Shown piece after piece: positions 25,373 to 33,483 of a stretch of 64,000 bases of DNA. A model generated the notes under the pieces. The model made no database searches and was not told the origin of the DNA. It saw nothing but the letters and a program-made list of their open reading frames with translations. Position 1 is the stretch's first letter. The number at the start of each line of letters is the position of its first letter. The stretch is from Bacteroidia bacterium. GTDB taxonomy: Bacteria; Bacteroidota; Bacteroidia; Flavobacteriales; Flavobacteriaceae. A program made the translations under genes and the position numbers. The stretch covers positions 62,001 through 126,000 of the forward strand of contig JAUIEK010000002.1 in NCBI GenBank assembly GCA_030428865.1. The letters run 5' to 3'.

Positions 25373-27397
25373 CTATAGCTTAACAAACCGTTGGTTTTTT
25401 TGTTGGTTTTCTGTACCTATAATTTTTAAGATGTAAATTCCTTCAGGTAGTTGACTAACGGAAACGGAAGATTGTTTGCTTTCTAGCATTTTGCTACCCA
25501 ATAAATTATAAACGACCATTTTTTTAATGGTTGTTGTATTACTTTCTATAGTTAATACATCTGTAACTGGGTTTGGGTATATTTTTACTTCGCCAAAAGC
25601 TACATCATCATCATCGGTAGATAAAACCCTGCATTCTTCTGCAGATTCTGAAAACGTGGTGGTGTTGTCTATGTTTGTCCAGTTTGTAGTACTGTATGTA
25701 ACATCATCTACAGTTATACAGGCTAGATTAGGGTTGTTTCCAGCAATAAAACTAGAGTTTGCAATATTAGTGTTATTTCCATTACGGATATTTAAGGTAG
25801 TTAATTGATTATTATTGCATGACAAACTTGTAATGGCAGGATTATTAGATGCATCTAAGCTAACTAATTGATTACTTGAGCATTCTATGTTTGTTAGAGC
25901 TGTATTATTAGATATGTTTAAACTAGTTAAATTATTATTACTAAGAAATAATCTTTCTAGGCTTAAGTTATTTGAAATATCAATATTAGAAAGATTGCTA
26001 TTTCTTAATGATAGCGTTTCTAGGTTTATAAGATTAGAGATATCTATCCCTAAAGATAAATCATTGTTTTCAGCAACTAAATTAGTTAAACTTGAGTTAT
26101 TAGATAAATCTATAGAGGTTATATTAGTATCACTAAAATCTAAATTTGAAAGATTAGAATTTGAAGATACATCTAGACCGGTTAGTGAGTTATTTCCAGA
26201 ACAAGTTAATCTATTAAGCGATGTATTGCTAGATACATCCAATTGAATTAATTCATTATCAAAAAGCAACAACTGCCGTAAGTTGATGTTATTTGATATA
26301 TCAATACTAGATAAACTATTACTACCGCAGTTTAAAAAGGTTAATGCAGTATTGTTTGATATGTCAATTGATGTTAGGCTATTGCCAAACAAACTTAAAT
26401 TTGTAATATTGGTAAACGCTTCAATGCCTGTAATATCTTGAATGTTTAGGTTATTTCCGTTAATTGCTCCTGCGTAGGCTGTAGCTTCACTTACCTGTAT
26501 TTCGTTATCTTCATTGGTATCAATATCTGTATTTCCTACCAAAGCCGCTTTAAAATTAGCATCAGGAATGTTGATGGGTAATGCATTGCATTGTTCTTGA
26601 GTTTCTACAAAAGTGCTTGTATCATCTACATCTGTCCAGTTAGTAGTACTATATGCTGCATCGTCTACAAAAATGCAAGTTAAGTTTGGGTTATTCGTAG
26701 AAATGAACGAAGCAATGTTTGAAGCATTTCCGTTTTGCACATTTAAGCTAGTTAATCGGTTAGAAGAACACGTTAGTATCCTTAGACTAGAATTATTAGA
26801 AACATCTAAACTTGTTAACAGATTATCTCGACAAATCAAACTGGATAAATTGGTATTGTTAGATACATCTAGTGTTGTAATAGGATTCCCTGTAGTTGAT
26901 AGGTTTGTTAAATTAGTATTATTTGATATATCTAAACTAGTTAAGTTGTTGCCTTCACAAGTTAATCTTTCTAAAAGAATATTATTTGATACGTCTAAAT
27001 TAGTTAAACTATTATTTTCACAGTACAAACGCAATAAGTTAATATTAGTTGATACATCTATACTGTTTAAATTAGTATTGTAGCCACATGTTAATCTAGT
27101 CAAACGAGTAAGCCCAGACAAATTCAAACTAGTTAGATTATTGGAGTCACAAGATAATTCCGTTATCTCAGTAAAAGCTTCAATCCCTGTAAGATCTTGA
27201 ATGTTTAGGCTATTAACACTAATAACTCCTGTATAAGCTACAGCTTCACTTACTTGAATTTCACCATCATTGTTTGAATCAATACTATAGTTGTTTAGTA
27301 AAGCCGCTTTAAAATTAGCATCTGGTATGGTTACTATTTGTGCGTTTGCAACCTGAAAAATTAAAATAAAAAATAAAAGAGTAATTGTTTGTTTCAT
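25373..27397 (-). CDS. leucine-rich repeat surface protein with T9SS sorting domain (paralogue A)
   Basis: 674 residues. After a signal peptide (MKQTITLLFFILIFQVANA) come two similar modules (about 20-270 and 275-580). Each opens with IPDANFKAAL, a calcium-loop-like segment (DSNNDGEIQVSEA; DTNEDNEIQVSEA), then LRRs of about 21 residues (LTSLDVSNNTNLSSLICRDN type), and closes with YSTTNWT...F.E..EEC. A type A T9SS C-terminal domain (about 590-674, KIYPNPVTDVLTIES...GIYILKI) finishes it. Such proteins are exported by T9SS and anchored to or released from the cell surface; ligands are unknown. It is next to a shorter paralogue. Confidence 0.92.
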   Translation of the reverse strand: MKQTITLLFFILIFQVANAQIVTIPDANFKAALLNNYSIDSNNDGEIQVSEAVAYTGVISVNSLNIQDLTGIEAFTEITELSCDSNNLTSLNLSGLTRLTRLTCGYNTNLNSIDVSTNINLLRLYCENNSLTNLDVSNNILLERLTCEGNNLTSLDISNNTNLTNLSTTGNPITTLDVSNNTNLSSLICRDNLLTSLDVSNNSSLRILTCSSNRLTSLNVQNGNASNIASFISTNNPNLTCIFVDDAAYSTTNWTDVDDTSTFVETQEQCNALPINIPDANFKAALVGNTDIDTNEDNEIQVSEATAYAGAINGNNLNIQDITGIEAFTNITNLSLFGNSLTSIDISNNTALTFLNCGSNSLSSIDISNNINLRQLLLFDNELIQLDVSSNTSLNRLTCSGNNSLTGLDVSSNSNLSNLDFSDTNITSIDLSNNSSLTNLVAENNDLSLGIDISNLINLETLSLRNSNLSNIDISNNLSLERLFLSNNNLTSLNISNNTALTNIECSSNQLVSLDASNNPAITSLSCNNNQLTTLNIRNGNNTNIANSSFIAGNNPNLACITVDDVTYSTTNWTNIDNTTTFSESAEECRVLSTDDDDVAFGEVKIYPNPVTDVLTIESNTTTIKKMVVYNLLGSKMLESKQSSVSVSQLPEGIYILKIIGTENQQKNQRFVKL

Positions 27398-27423
27398 ATC
27401 AATTATTAATGATGTTCGAATAG

Positions 27424-27431
27424 CAAAGATA
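27424..27431 (-). promoter_or_regulatory. -7 box TATCTTTG upstream of LRR paralogue A
   Basis: Exact TAnnTTTG on the minus strand, 26 bases upstream of the ATG; no -33 TTG at the usual spacing. Confidence 0.4.
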
Positions 27432-27480
27432 TGAAATTAACAGTCAGGTAATTAGTTAAAACTGATTAACAAACCGTTAT

Positions 27481-27512
27481 AAAAACTGCTTGAAGAAATT
27501 TCAAGCAGTTTG
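27481..27512 (-). terminator. terminator after LRR paralogue B
   Basis: Stem AAACTGCTTGA / TCAAGCAGTTT followed on the minus strand by a T-run, 28 bases beyond the stop codon of the 460-residue gene. Confidence 0.75.
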
Positions 27513-27539
27513 GTTATTATCATTAAATAGATCGGTTCC

Positions 27540-28922
27540 TTACAGTTTAATAAACCGTTGATTTTTTTGTTGGTTTTCTGTACCTATAATTTTTAAGATG
27601 TAAATTCCTTTAGGTAGTTGATTAACAGAAATAGAAGACTGTTTGCTTTCTAGCATTTTACTACCTAGTAAATTGTATACTTCTATTTTTTTGATTGTTG
27701 TTGTGTTACTTTTTACAGTTAATAAATCTATAACTGGATTTGGATATACTTTTACTTTACCAAAATCTACATCATCATCAGTAGATAAAACCCTGCATTC
27801 TTCTGCAGATTCTGAAAATGTGGTGGTGTTATCTATGTTTGTCCAGTTTGTAGTACTGTATGTAGCATTATCTACAGTTATGCAGGATAGGTTTTCGTTA
27901 CCTCTAGTATCAAATCTTACTATATTTGCATTTGTTTCATTTCTAATGTCAAGGTGTGTTAGTAAGTTCCCTCCGCACCATAACTCTCTAATATTTATAT
28001 TGTTAGATAAGTCTATAGAAGTTAACTCATTATTATGACAGTATAATTTACTAAGGTTGATATTATTAGAAACATTTAAAGAAGTTAAATTATTGCCCGC
28101 ACAATATAACCCTGTTAATTCTTTATTGTTAGATAAATCAATTGAATATAAGTTGTTGTCTTGGCAATTAAGCTCTGTTATTTTTGTAAATGCTTCAATA
28201 CCTTTTAGGGTACGAATGTTTTGAGAAGATACATCAATACTTCCCTGATAAGCTATAGCCTCACCAACTTGAATTTCGTCATCATTATTTGTGTTAATAC
28301 TAGAATTTTCTAGTAGAACTGCTTTAAAATTAGCATCAAGAATGTTTACATAGACTTCGTTACATTGCTCCTCTGTTTCAACAAATGTGCTTATTTCATT
28401 ATTAATTTGTGAACTCCAATTTTCATTACTCCACGTAGCATTATCTACAAAAATACAGGATAAGTTAGGGTTATTTGCCGCATAGAAATGCGTAAAATCA
28501 CTATTTCCACCATTGCGCATGTCTAAACTAGTTAGTGGGTTATTTCCACAATATAGTCTTATAAGATTTGTATTATCGGATAGATCTAAAAAAATTAAAT
28601 CATTACGACTACATCTTAATTCGAGAAGACTTGTATTGTTAGATAAATTTAATGTGGTTAGCTCATTTGAGCTACAATCTAAACCTGTAATATTAGTAAA
28701 AGCTCCGATACCTGTAAGATCTTGTATGCTTCGGTTAATAACACTGATGGACCCCGTATAAGCCTCTGCTTCACTTACCTGAATTTCACCATCATTATTT
28801 GTGTTAATGCTAGAGTTTCCTACTAAAGCCGCTTTAAAATTAGCATCTGGTATGTTTACGATCTGCGCGTTTGTAAGCTGAAAAGTTAAAATAAAAAACA
28901 AAAGAGTAGTTACTTGTTTCAT
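27540..28922 (-). CDS. leucine-rich repeat surface protein with T9SS sorting domain (paralogue B)
   Basis: 460 residues with the same architecture as the neighbouring 674-residue protein but fewer repeats. It has a signal peptide (MKQVTTLLFFILTFQLTNA) and module 1 (about 20-185, opening IPDANFKAALVGNSS). Module 2 (about 190-370, ILDANFKAVLLENSS) and a T9SS type A domain (about 375-460) follow. The two genes share long near-identical DNA at their 3' ends, including an unbroken run of over 50 bases in the sorting-domain region, pointing to recent duplication or gene conversion. A terminator separates them, so each is transcribed on its own. Confidence 0.92.
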   Translation of the reverse strand: MKQVTTLLFFILTFQLTNAQIVNIPDANFKAALVGNSSINTNNDGEIQVSEAEAYTGSISVINRSIQDLTGIGAFTNITGLDCSSNELTTLNLSNNTSLLELRCSRNDLIFLDLSDNTNLIRLYCGNNPLTSLDMRNGGNSDFTHFYAANNPNLSCIFVDNATWSNENWSSQINNEISTFVETEEQCNEVYVNILDANFKAVLLENSSINTNNDDEIQVGEAIAYQGSIDVSSQNIRTLKGIEAFTKITELNCQDNNLYSIDLSNNKELTGLYCAGNNLTSLNVSNNINLSKLYCHNNELTSIDLSNNINIRELWCGGNLLTHLDIRNETNANIVRFDTRGNENLSCITVDNATYSTTNWTNIDNTTTFSESAEECRVLSTDDDVDFGKVKVYPNPVIDLLTVKSNTTTIKKIEVYNLLGSKMLESKQSSISVNQLPKGIYILKIIGTENQQKNQRFIKL

Positions 28923-28936
28923 AGTTTTTTTGTTAG

Positions 28937-28956
28937 AATTTATAAGCTTATAAATT
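28937..28956. promoter_or_regulatory. 20-bp perfect palindrome upstream of LRR paralogue B
   Basis: AATTTATAAG followed directly by its reverse complement, 15 bases before the start codon. It could be an operator or a 5'-leader hairpin. Confidence 0.4.
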
Positions 28957-29038
28957 TACTTGCCTGCAATATTTATGTGAATTAACTTAAGTTAATTTCT
29001 TTTTAAAAATATTAAACAGAAAAATAAAAAGTGAAATT

Positions 29039-29593
29039 TTAAATTTCGTCTTCCCAGTCACGTTTTTCTCTTATGGTTTTGTATAATCGAATGCTTAGCA
29101 TTAAAAGAATGCCAAATAATACAATTCCTACAACACCCCAAATCCAACTAATAGACGATTTTAGAACAACTAAAAAAACAATAGCAAATAATAGAATAGT
29201 TGCTACTTCATTCCAAATACGAAGTTTAAATGAAGAATATTTTATGTTATTTTTTTGCAGTTGATTATAAATGCGTTGGCAAGAAACATGATAAAAATAT
29301 AACCCCAGAACAAAAGAGAGTTTTACTTGCATCCAACCCATAGATAAATATTCAGGTTGTAACCATAGCATCCAAAAAGCAAAAATGCTAGCTAATATAG
29401 CAGATGGCCATGTAATAATATACCAAAGCCGCTTACTCATCAATTTATATTGGGTTTGTAAAATTTCTTTAGCAGTTGCTTCTTTTTTATCAGCTTCTAC
29501 ATGATAGATAAATAGCCTAACCATATAGAACAATCCTGCAAACCACGTAATAACAAAAATGATATGAAGTGCTTTAATGTATAAAAAATTCAT
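29039..29593 (-). CDS. hemJ: HemJ-type protoporphyrinogen IX oxidase (CopD/UPF0093 family)
   Basis: 184 residues with four to five membrane segments. The N-terminal signature YIKALHIIFVITWFAGLFYMVRLFIYHVEAD carries the conserved His of HemJ. The second half (MGWMQVKLSFVLGLYFYHVSCQRIY) is also typical. HemJ oxidises protoporphyrinogen IX to protoporphyrin IX at the inner membrane. Automatic annotation often calls this family CopD; placement 2 bases after hemH within a complete heme cluster supports HemJ. No HemG or HemY is seen in the window. Confidence 0.9.
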   Translation of the reverse strand: MNFLYIKALHIIFVITWFAGLFYMVRLFIYHVEADKKEATAKEILQTQYKLMSKRLWYIITWPSAILASIFAFWMLWLQPEYLSMGWMQVKLSFVLGLYFYHVSCQRIYNQLQKNNIKYSSFKLRIWNEVATILLFAIVFLVVLKSSISWIWGVVGIVLFGILLMLSIRLYKTIREKRDWEDEI

Positions 29594-29595
29594 AA

Positions 29596-30603
29596 TTAGT
29601 TGTTTTCAATCCAGCTTACTAATGTATTAGCCCAGTCTTCACGATCGTTAATGCAAGGTACGGCATAAAACTCATTTCCGCCAGCTTCTATAAATTCTTC
29701 TTTGCCTTCCATTCCAATTTCCTCGAGTGTTTCGAGACAATCAGAAACAAAAGCAGGCGTTACTACAGCTAGTTTTTTAACGCCTTCTTTGGCTATATTT
29801 TCTATAGTTTGATCAGTATAAGGTTGAAGCCAAGGATCGTTGCCTAATCTTGATTGAAACGAGGTATAATATTGATTTTCTTTTAAGTTTAAATATTTTA
29901 CTACCTGTTTGGTTGTTTCGTAACATTGATGTCTGTAACAAAATTCGTGTGCTGGAGATGGTGTATTGCAGCAAGTGCCATCAATTTTACAGTGGCTTTT
30001 AGTTATGTCTGACTTTTTAATGTGTCGTTCTGGAATCCCATGATAAGAAAAAAGAATTTTATCCCATTCTTTATCAGACAGATAATCCTTTATACTTTCT
30101 CCTAGTACTTTAATATATTCTTGTTTATTATAAAACGCAGGAATATGATTAAGATTCATATTAGGGAAGAACTTTTGTTGTAATTCCTTAGCCAATACCA
30201 AAATAGTTTCTGTAGTTGCCATAGCAAACTGAGGATATAATGGAATCATTAACACATCAGTAGCTCCTTTATCATGTAATTCTTGTAAGCCTGACTTTAT
30301 AGACGGATTTCCATATCGCATTGCCAGTGCAACTGGGTATTGCGTTTTGTTTTGTACTTTTTCTTTTAATCGCTCAGATAAAATGATAAGAGGCGATCCT
30401 TCTTTCCACCAAATTTTTTTATAAGCAGCTGCCGATTTTTTAGGCCGTGTGTTTAAGATAATTCCTTTTACTAAAAATAATCGTAATAAATAAGGAACAT
30501 CTATTACTCGTTTATCCATCAAAAACTCACCTAAATATTTTTTCACATCTTTTACGTCTGTACTGTCTGGAGATCCTAGATTTACAAGTAAAATTCCTTT
30601 CAT
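29596..30603 (-). CDS. hemH: ferrochelatase
   Basis: 335 residues. Start MKGILLVNLGSPDS, catalytic-His block ILFSYHGIPERHI, and the C-terminal PAFVSDCLETLEEIGMEG motif define HemH. It inserts Fe2+ into protoporphyrin IX as the last step to protoheme. A cysteine-rich stretch SHCKIDGTCCNTPSPAHEF followed by CYRHQC has five Cys in about 25 residues, suggesting an internal metal or Fe-S site as in some bacterial ferrochelatases (inference). It is followed directly by hemJ. Confidence 0.97.
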   Translation of the reverse strand: MKGILLVNLGSPDSTDVKDVKKYLGEFLMDKRVIDVPYLLRLFLVKGIILNTRPKKSAAAYKKIWWKEGSPLIILSERLKEKVQNKTQYPVALAMRYGNPSIKSGLQELHDKGATDVLMIPLYPQFAMATTETILVLAKELQQKFFPNMNLNHIPAFYNKQEYIKVLGESIKDYLSDKEWDKILFSYHGIPERHIKKSDITKSHCKIDGTCCNTPSPAHEFCYRHQCYETTKQVVKYLNLKENQYYTSFQSRLGNDPWLQPYTDQTIENIAKEGVKKLAVVTPAFVSDCLETLEEIGMEGKEEFIEAGGNEFYAVPCINDREDWANTLVSWIENN

Positions 30604-30623
30604 ACCTAATTGTCTAAATATGT

Positions 30624-31136
30624 TTATGATTGATTTTTATTCATTTGATTTGTAGCTTCATATAATGTAATTGATAAACTATGAACTACATTCATAGATG
30701 AATTTCGTCCATACATAGGAACATTAATCGTGGTGTCCGTCAGTTGAATATTCTCAATTCCGTTCCGCTCACTACCTAAAATAAAAACTATTTTTTCAGG
30801 CTTCTTAAAATCGAATTTTTGAATAGGAATACTTTTATCAGTTATTTCAATCCCAATAATTGTATATCCTTCAGATTTAAGTTGCTTAATGATATCGTTG
30901 AAGCTGTTGTAGTATTCATGTTCAATCTGATTAATTGTATTTCGTGCAGTTTTCTTAACAATTCTATTCTCTAGATTTGGCGAGCTTTCGTGTAAATATA
31001 TTTTTTGAACACCAAAGCTTTCGGCTACTCGAAAACACATCCCAATATTTTCAGGAGTTCTTATAGCATCACAAACAATGGTAATAGGAAACACCTTTTG
31101 CTGATTTTCAATATCGTAATGACTTAATTGCTTCAT
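30624..31136 (-). CDS. TrmH/SpoU-family RNA 2'-O-methyltransferase
   Basis: 170 residues of SPOUT fold with motif 1 NIGMCFRVAESFG, motif 2 KIVFILGSERNGI and motif 3 MNVVHSLSITLYEA, which form the knotted SAM site. The target RNA position is unknown. It sits between the AraC-type regulator and hemH on the minus strand (gaps of 4 and 20 bases), so it is probably co-transcribed with hemH-hemJ. Confidence 0.9.
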   Translation of the reverse strand: MKQLSHYDIENQQKVFPITIVCDAIRTPENIGMCFRVAESFGVQKIYLHESSPNLENRIVKKTARNTINQIEHEYYNSFNDIIKQLKSEGYTIIGIEITDKSIPIQKFDFKKPEKIVFILGSERNGIENIQLTDTTINVPMYGRNSSMNVVHSLSITLYEATNQMNKNQS

Positions 31137-31140
31137 GTTT

Positions 31141-32025
31141 TTAGCTATTTAAAGACATTACGTATTTTTTAGGAGTAATTCCAAATTTCTTTTTGAATGC
31201 AGTAATAAAATGGCTGGCTGTACTGTATCCTACTTTTAAACCTACTTCGTTTACGTTTAGCTGATTACTTTCTAGCAATCTTCTGGCGTGTTCCATTTTG
31301 TAATCAAATAAAAAACTATAAACCGTATCACCATAAATCTGTTTAAACCCTTCTTTCAATTTTTTAATATTCAAACCAATTTCATTGGCTAGTTCTTGTA
31401 AACTAGGAGGCTCTGCCATGTTAGCGATAACAATGTCTTTTGCTTTTCTGATTTTTTGAACATTTTGTTCATCAACTAAAAACGGACAATATTCGGCTAA
31501 ATTAGAATCATCTCCTTGAAAATGAAGACTTAATAGCTCGTATATTTTACCTTTTAAATATAAGTTTTTGATAGAGCTATTAATGCTGGAATTCACAATT
31601 TGTTGTAAAACGATTAATGTAGTTGGTTTAATTTCAATATCATCGTAATACTTTTTGTTTTTATTATTCTCACTTAAAAACGGAATATATGCCGCTTCGT
31701 TAGAAAATAGGGAATGAAATTTATTAATTGAAACCAGTAAAGAAACTAGAATAGATTGTGGTTGAATTTCCAGATTAATAGGTAATTTTATTTGCGGATT
31801 GTATAGAATAATTGAGTGTTGATCAATTACATCAAACGTATAGTTTCCTTGGTTAAATAAAAATGCAGCTTTTCCTTTAATGCTAAAATGTAGCTGTATA
31901 AATGTATTATGAACAGCTCGTTCAAACTTTTGTGTTTTAGTTGATTCGTTGCTAAAAATCAATAACTTAAAATCCTTGTCAAGATCATGCTCTTCAAAAG
32001 TACTTTTAGCGATATTTTTTATCAT
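31141..32025 (-). CDS. AraC-family transcriptional regulator beside hemA
   Basis: 294 residues. The C-terminal 100 residues hold the double HTH of AraC/XylS proteins: PSLQELANEIGLNIKKLKEGFKQIYG, then VNEVGLKVGYSTASHFITAFKKKFGITP. The N-terminal 180 residues form a beta-rich sensing domain with no recognisable ligand motif. The gene is first in the minus-strand unit with trmH-hemH-hemJ and is divergent from hemA. A regulator of heme synthesis is therefore a natural guess, but not proven by sequence. Confidence 0.9.
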   Translation of the reverse strand: MIKNIAKSTFEEHDLDKDFKLLIFSNESTKTQKFERAVHNTFIQLHFSIKGKAAFLFNQGNYTFDVIDQHSIILYNPQIKLPINLEIQPQSILVSLLVSINKFHSLFSNEAAYIPFLSENNKNKKYYDDIEIKPTTLIVLQQIVNSSINSSIKNLYLKGKIYELLSLHFQGDDSNLAEYCPFLVDEQNVQKIRKAKDIVIANMAEPPSLQELANEIGLNIKKLKEGFKQIYGDTVYSFLFDYKMEHARRLLESNQLNVNEVGLKVGYSTASHFITAFKKKFGITPKKYVMSLNS

Positions 32026-32044
32026 ACTACTTGTAGAGTTAGAA

Positions 32045-32066
32045 AACTATTCTATTTAGAATAGTT
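32045..32066. promoter_or_regulatory. candidate operator in the araC-hemA intergenic region
   Basis: Inverted repeat with half-site AACTATTCTA, 2-base spacer, and exact reverse complement (10 of 10). It lies 20 bases upstream of the regulator's ATG and downstream of its -7 box, placing it in the regulator's 5' leader. Confidence 0.55.
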
Positions 32067-32101
32067 CTATATAATAATTTATTTAAATACTGAAAACACT
32101 A

Positions 32102-32109
32102 CAAAAGTA
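32102..32109 (-). promoter_or_regulatory. -7 box TACTTTTG for the AraC regulator gene
   Basis: Exact TAnnTTTG on the minus strand; no -33 TTG within 17-23 bases. Leader about 70 bases. Confidence 0.4.
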
Positions 32110-32148
32110 AGGTATTGTTTAGGTTTATCATTAAAAAACAAACTAAAT

Positions 32149-32188
32149 TACTTTTTTCGATAAAAAAAGTACTTCTATCGATACTTTT
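32149..32188. repeat. iterated TACTTTT/AAAAGTA motifs upstream of hemA
   Basis: TACTTTTTT-CGAT-AAAAAAAGTA forms a hairpin-like inverted repeat. A further TACTTTT follows at 32182, and the same motif recurs as the hemA -7 box. This may be a regulator-binding array or AT-rich coincidence. Confidence 0.35.
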
Positions 32189-32204
32189 CTGATATGAAAC
32201 TTTT

Positions 32205-32212
32205 TACTTTTG
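32205..32212 (+). promoter_or_regulatory. -7 box TACTTTTG of the heme operon (hemA)
   Basis: Exact TAnnTTTG. It overlaps the TTG that the ORF track uses as the hemA start, so that codon is probably at or upstream of the transcription start. No clear -33 TTG; activator dependence is possible. Confidence 0.45.
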
Positions 32213-32233
32213 ACCCGTTTTTTAGAAAGATCG

Positions 32234-33475
32234 TTGAGCGAGAATCAGTTACATACGTATTTTTACAATATTGGGGTTAGTTATAAAAAAGCTGATGCTC
32301 ATACACGCGGTAAATATAGTCTTACAAAAGAGAATCAACGTTTACTACTTCTAGAAGTTGCCAAAAAAGGTTGCGAAGGGTTGTTTGTTTTATCTACATG
32401 CAACCGAACAGAAATTACTGGTTTTGCAGAACATCCTTTTCAGTTAATCGAGCTACTGTGTAAATATTCTGAAGGGTCTGTAGAAGAATTTGCACAAATA
32501 TCAAACATTTATAAAGGGAAAGATGCAGTTAATCAGTTATTTAGAATAGGAACAGGTTTAGAAAGTCAAATTCTAGGAGATTATGAAATTGTAGGGCAGA
32601 TGAAGTTGGCGTTTAAGCAAGCAAAAAAGTTGGGTGTAACCAATGCTTACTTAGAACGTTTGATGAATTTGGTGCTACAGGCAAGTAAAAAAGTGAAAAA
32701 TCAAACCCAGTTGAGCTCGGGTACCACATCAGTTTCATATGCCGCCATTCAGTACATTATAGATGCTGGAAAAAATAAAAAACACAAAAATATTTTAGTA
32801 TTTGGTTTGGGTAAAATGGGTAAATATACTTGCAAAAACTTAAATCAATACATACCTAGTTCATCAGTTACTTTGATTAATAGAACAGCATCAAAAGCTA
32901 CTGAATTTGTACAAAATCATCCACTAATAAGGCAAGCAAAAATTGAAGATTTATCAAGCGAAATTGAACAAGCTGATGTGTTAATTGTATCAACAGGATC
33001 AGATAAACCTACAGTAACAAAAGAACATATTTCTAAAGAAAAAGAACTTTTAATCTTAGACTTATCTATGCCAGAAAATGTAGATACGCTATTAGAAAAA
33101 TACCCAAACATTACGTTAGTTAATATAGATAAATTATCTAGAGTAACTGATGAGACGCTGGCATTGCGAAAGAAGGAAATACCGCTAGCAGAGAAAGTTA
33201 TAGAAGCTCATAAAGAAGAGTTTAATGAGTGGCTTAATCATAGAAGATTAACTCCTGCAATTAATGCTTTAAAAGAATCATTAGAGGCAATTCAAAAAGA
33301 TGAGCTTAGTTATCACAGAAAAAAAATCAGCAATTTTAACGAAGAACAAGCTGCAATTATAACCAATCGGTTTATCCAAAAAATTACAACACAGTTTGTT
33401 AAGCATTTAAAAGATGGAGAAACCTCTGTAAGCGAAAGCATCGAGGTAATGACAAAAGTTTTCGGAAAAGTTTAA
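32234..33475 (+). CDS. hemA: glutamyl-tRNA reductase (TTG start)
   Basis: The frame has no ATG before the core domain. The track starts at TTG 32210, inside a -7 promoter box. I prefer TTG 32234, which has AGAAAGA three bases upstream and gives 413 residues (LSENQLHTYFYNIGVSYKKAD). The catalytic-Cys motif FVLSTCNRTEITG, the substrate-binding tRNA-Glu domain, the NADPH motif LVFGLGKMG, and a C-terminal helical dimerisation domain are all present. It reduces glutamyl-tRNA to glutamate-1-semialdehyde, the first committed step of C5 heme synthesis, and heads the plus-strand heme operon. Confidence 0.93.
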   Translation: MSENQLHTYFYNIGVSYKKADAHTRGKYSLTKENQRLLLLEVAKKGCEGLFVLSTCNRTEITGFAEHPFQLIELLCKYSEGSVEEFAQISNIYKGKDAVNQLFRIGTGLESQILGDYEIVGQMKLAFKQAKKLGVTNAYLERLMNLVLQASKKVKNQTQLSSGTTSVSYAAIQYIIDAGKNKKHKNILVFGLGKMGKYTCKNLNQYIPSSSVTLINRTASKATEFVQNHPLIRQAKIEDLSSEIEQADVLIVSTGSDKPTVTKEHISKEKELLILDLSMPENVDTLLEKYPNITLVNIDKLSRVTDETLALRKKEIPLAEKVIEAHKEEFNEWLNHRRLTPAINALKESLEAIQKDELSYHRKKISNFNEEQAAIITNRFIQKITTQFVKHLKDGETSVSESIEVMTKVFGKV

Positions 33476-33483
33476 ATTACTTC

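Noticed and set aside
25527-27083. Several plus-strand ORFs opposite the LRR genes
   Set aside because: They are antisense shadows: the periodic codon pattern of the LRR repeats keeps the opposite frames open. They lack plausible starts, and their repeats mirror the LRR.
32210-32233. TTG at 32210 as hemA start (ORF track)
   Set aside because: It forms the end of a perfect -7 box TACTTTTG, so it is probably at or upstream of the transcription start. TTG 32234 has a better upstream sequence.
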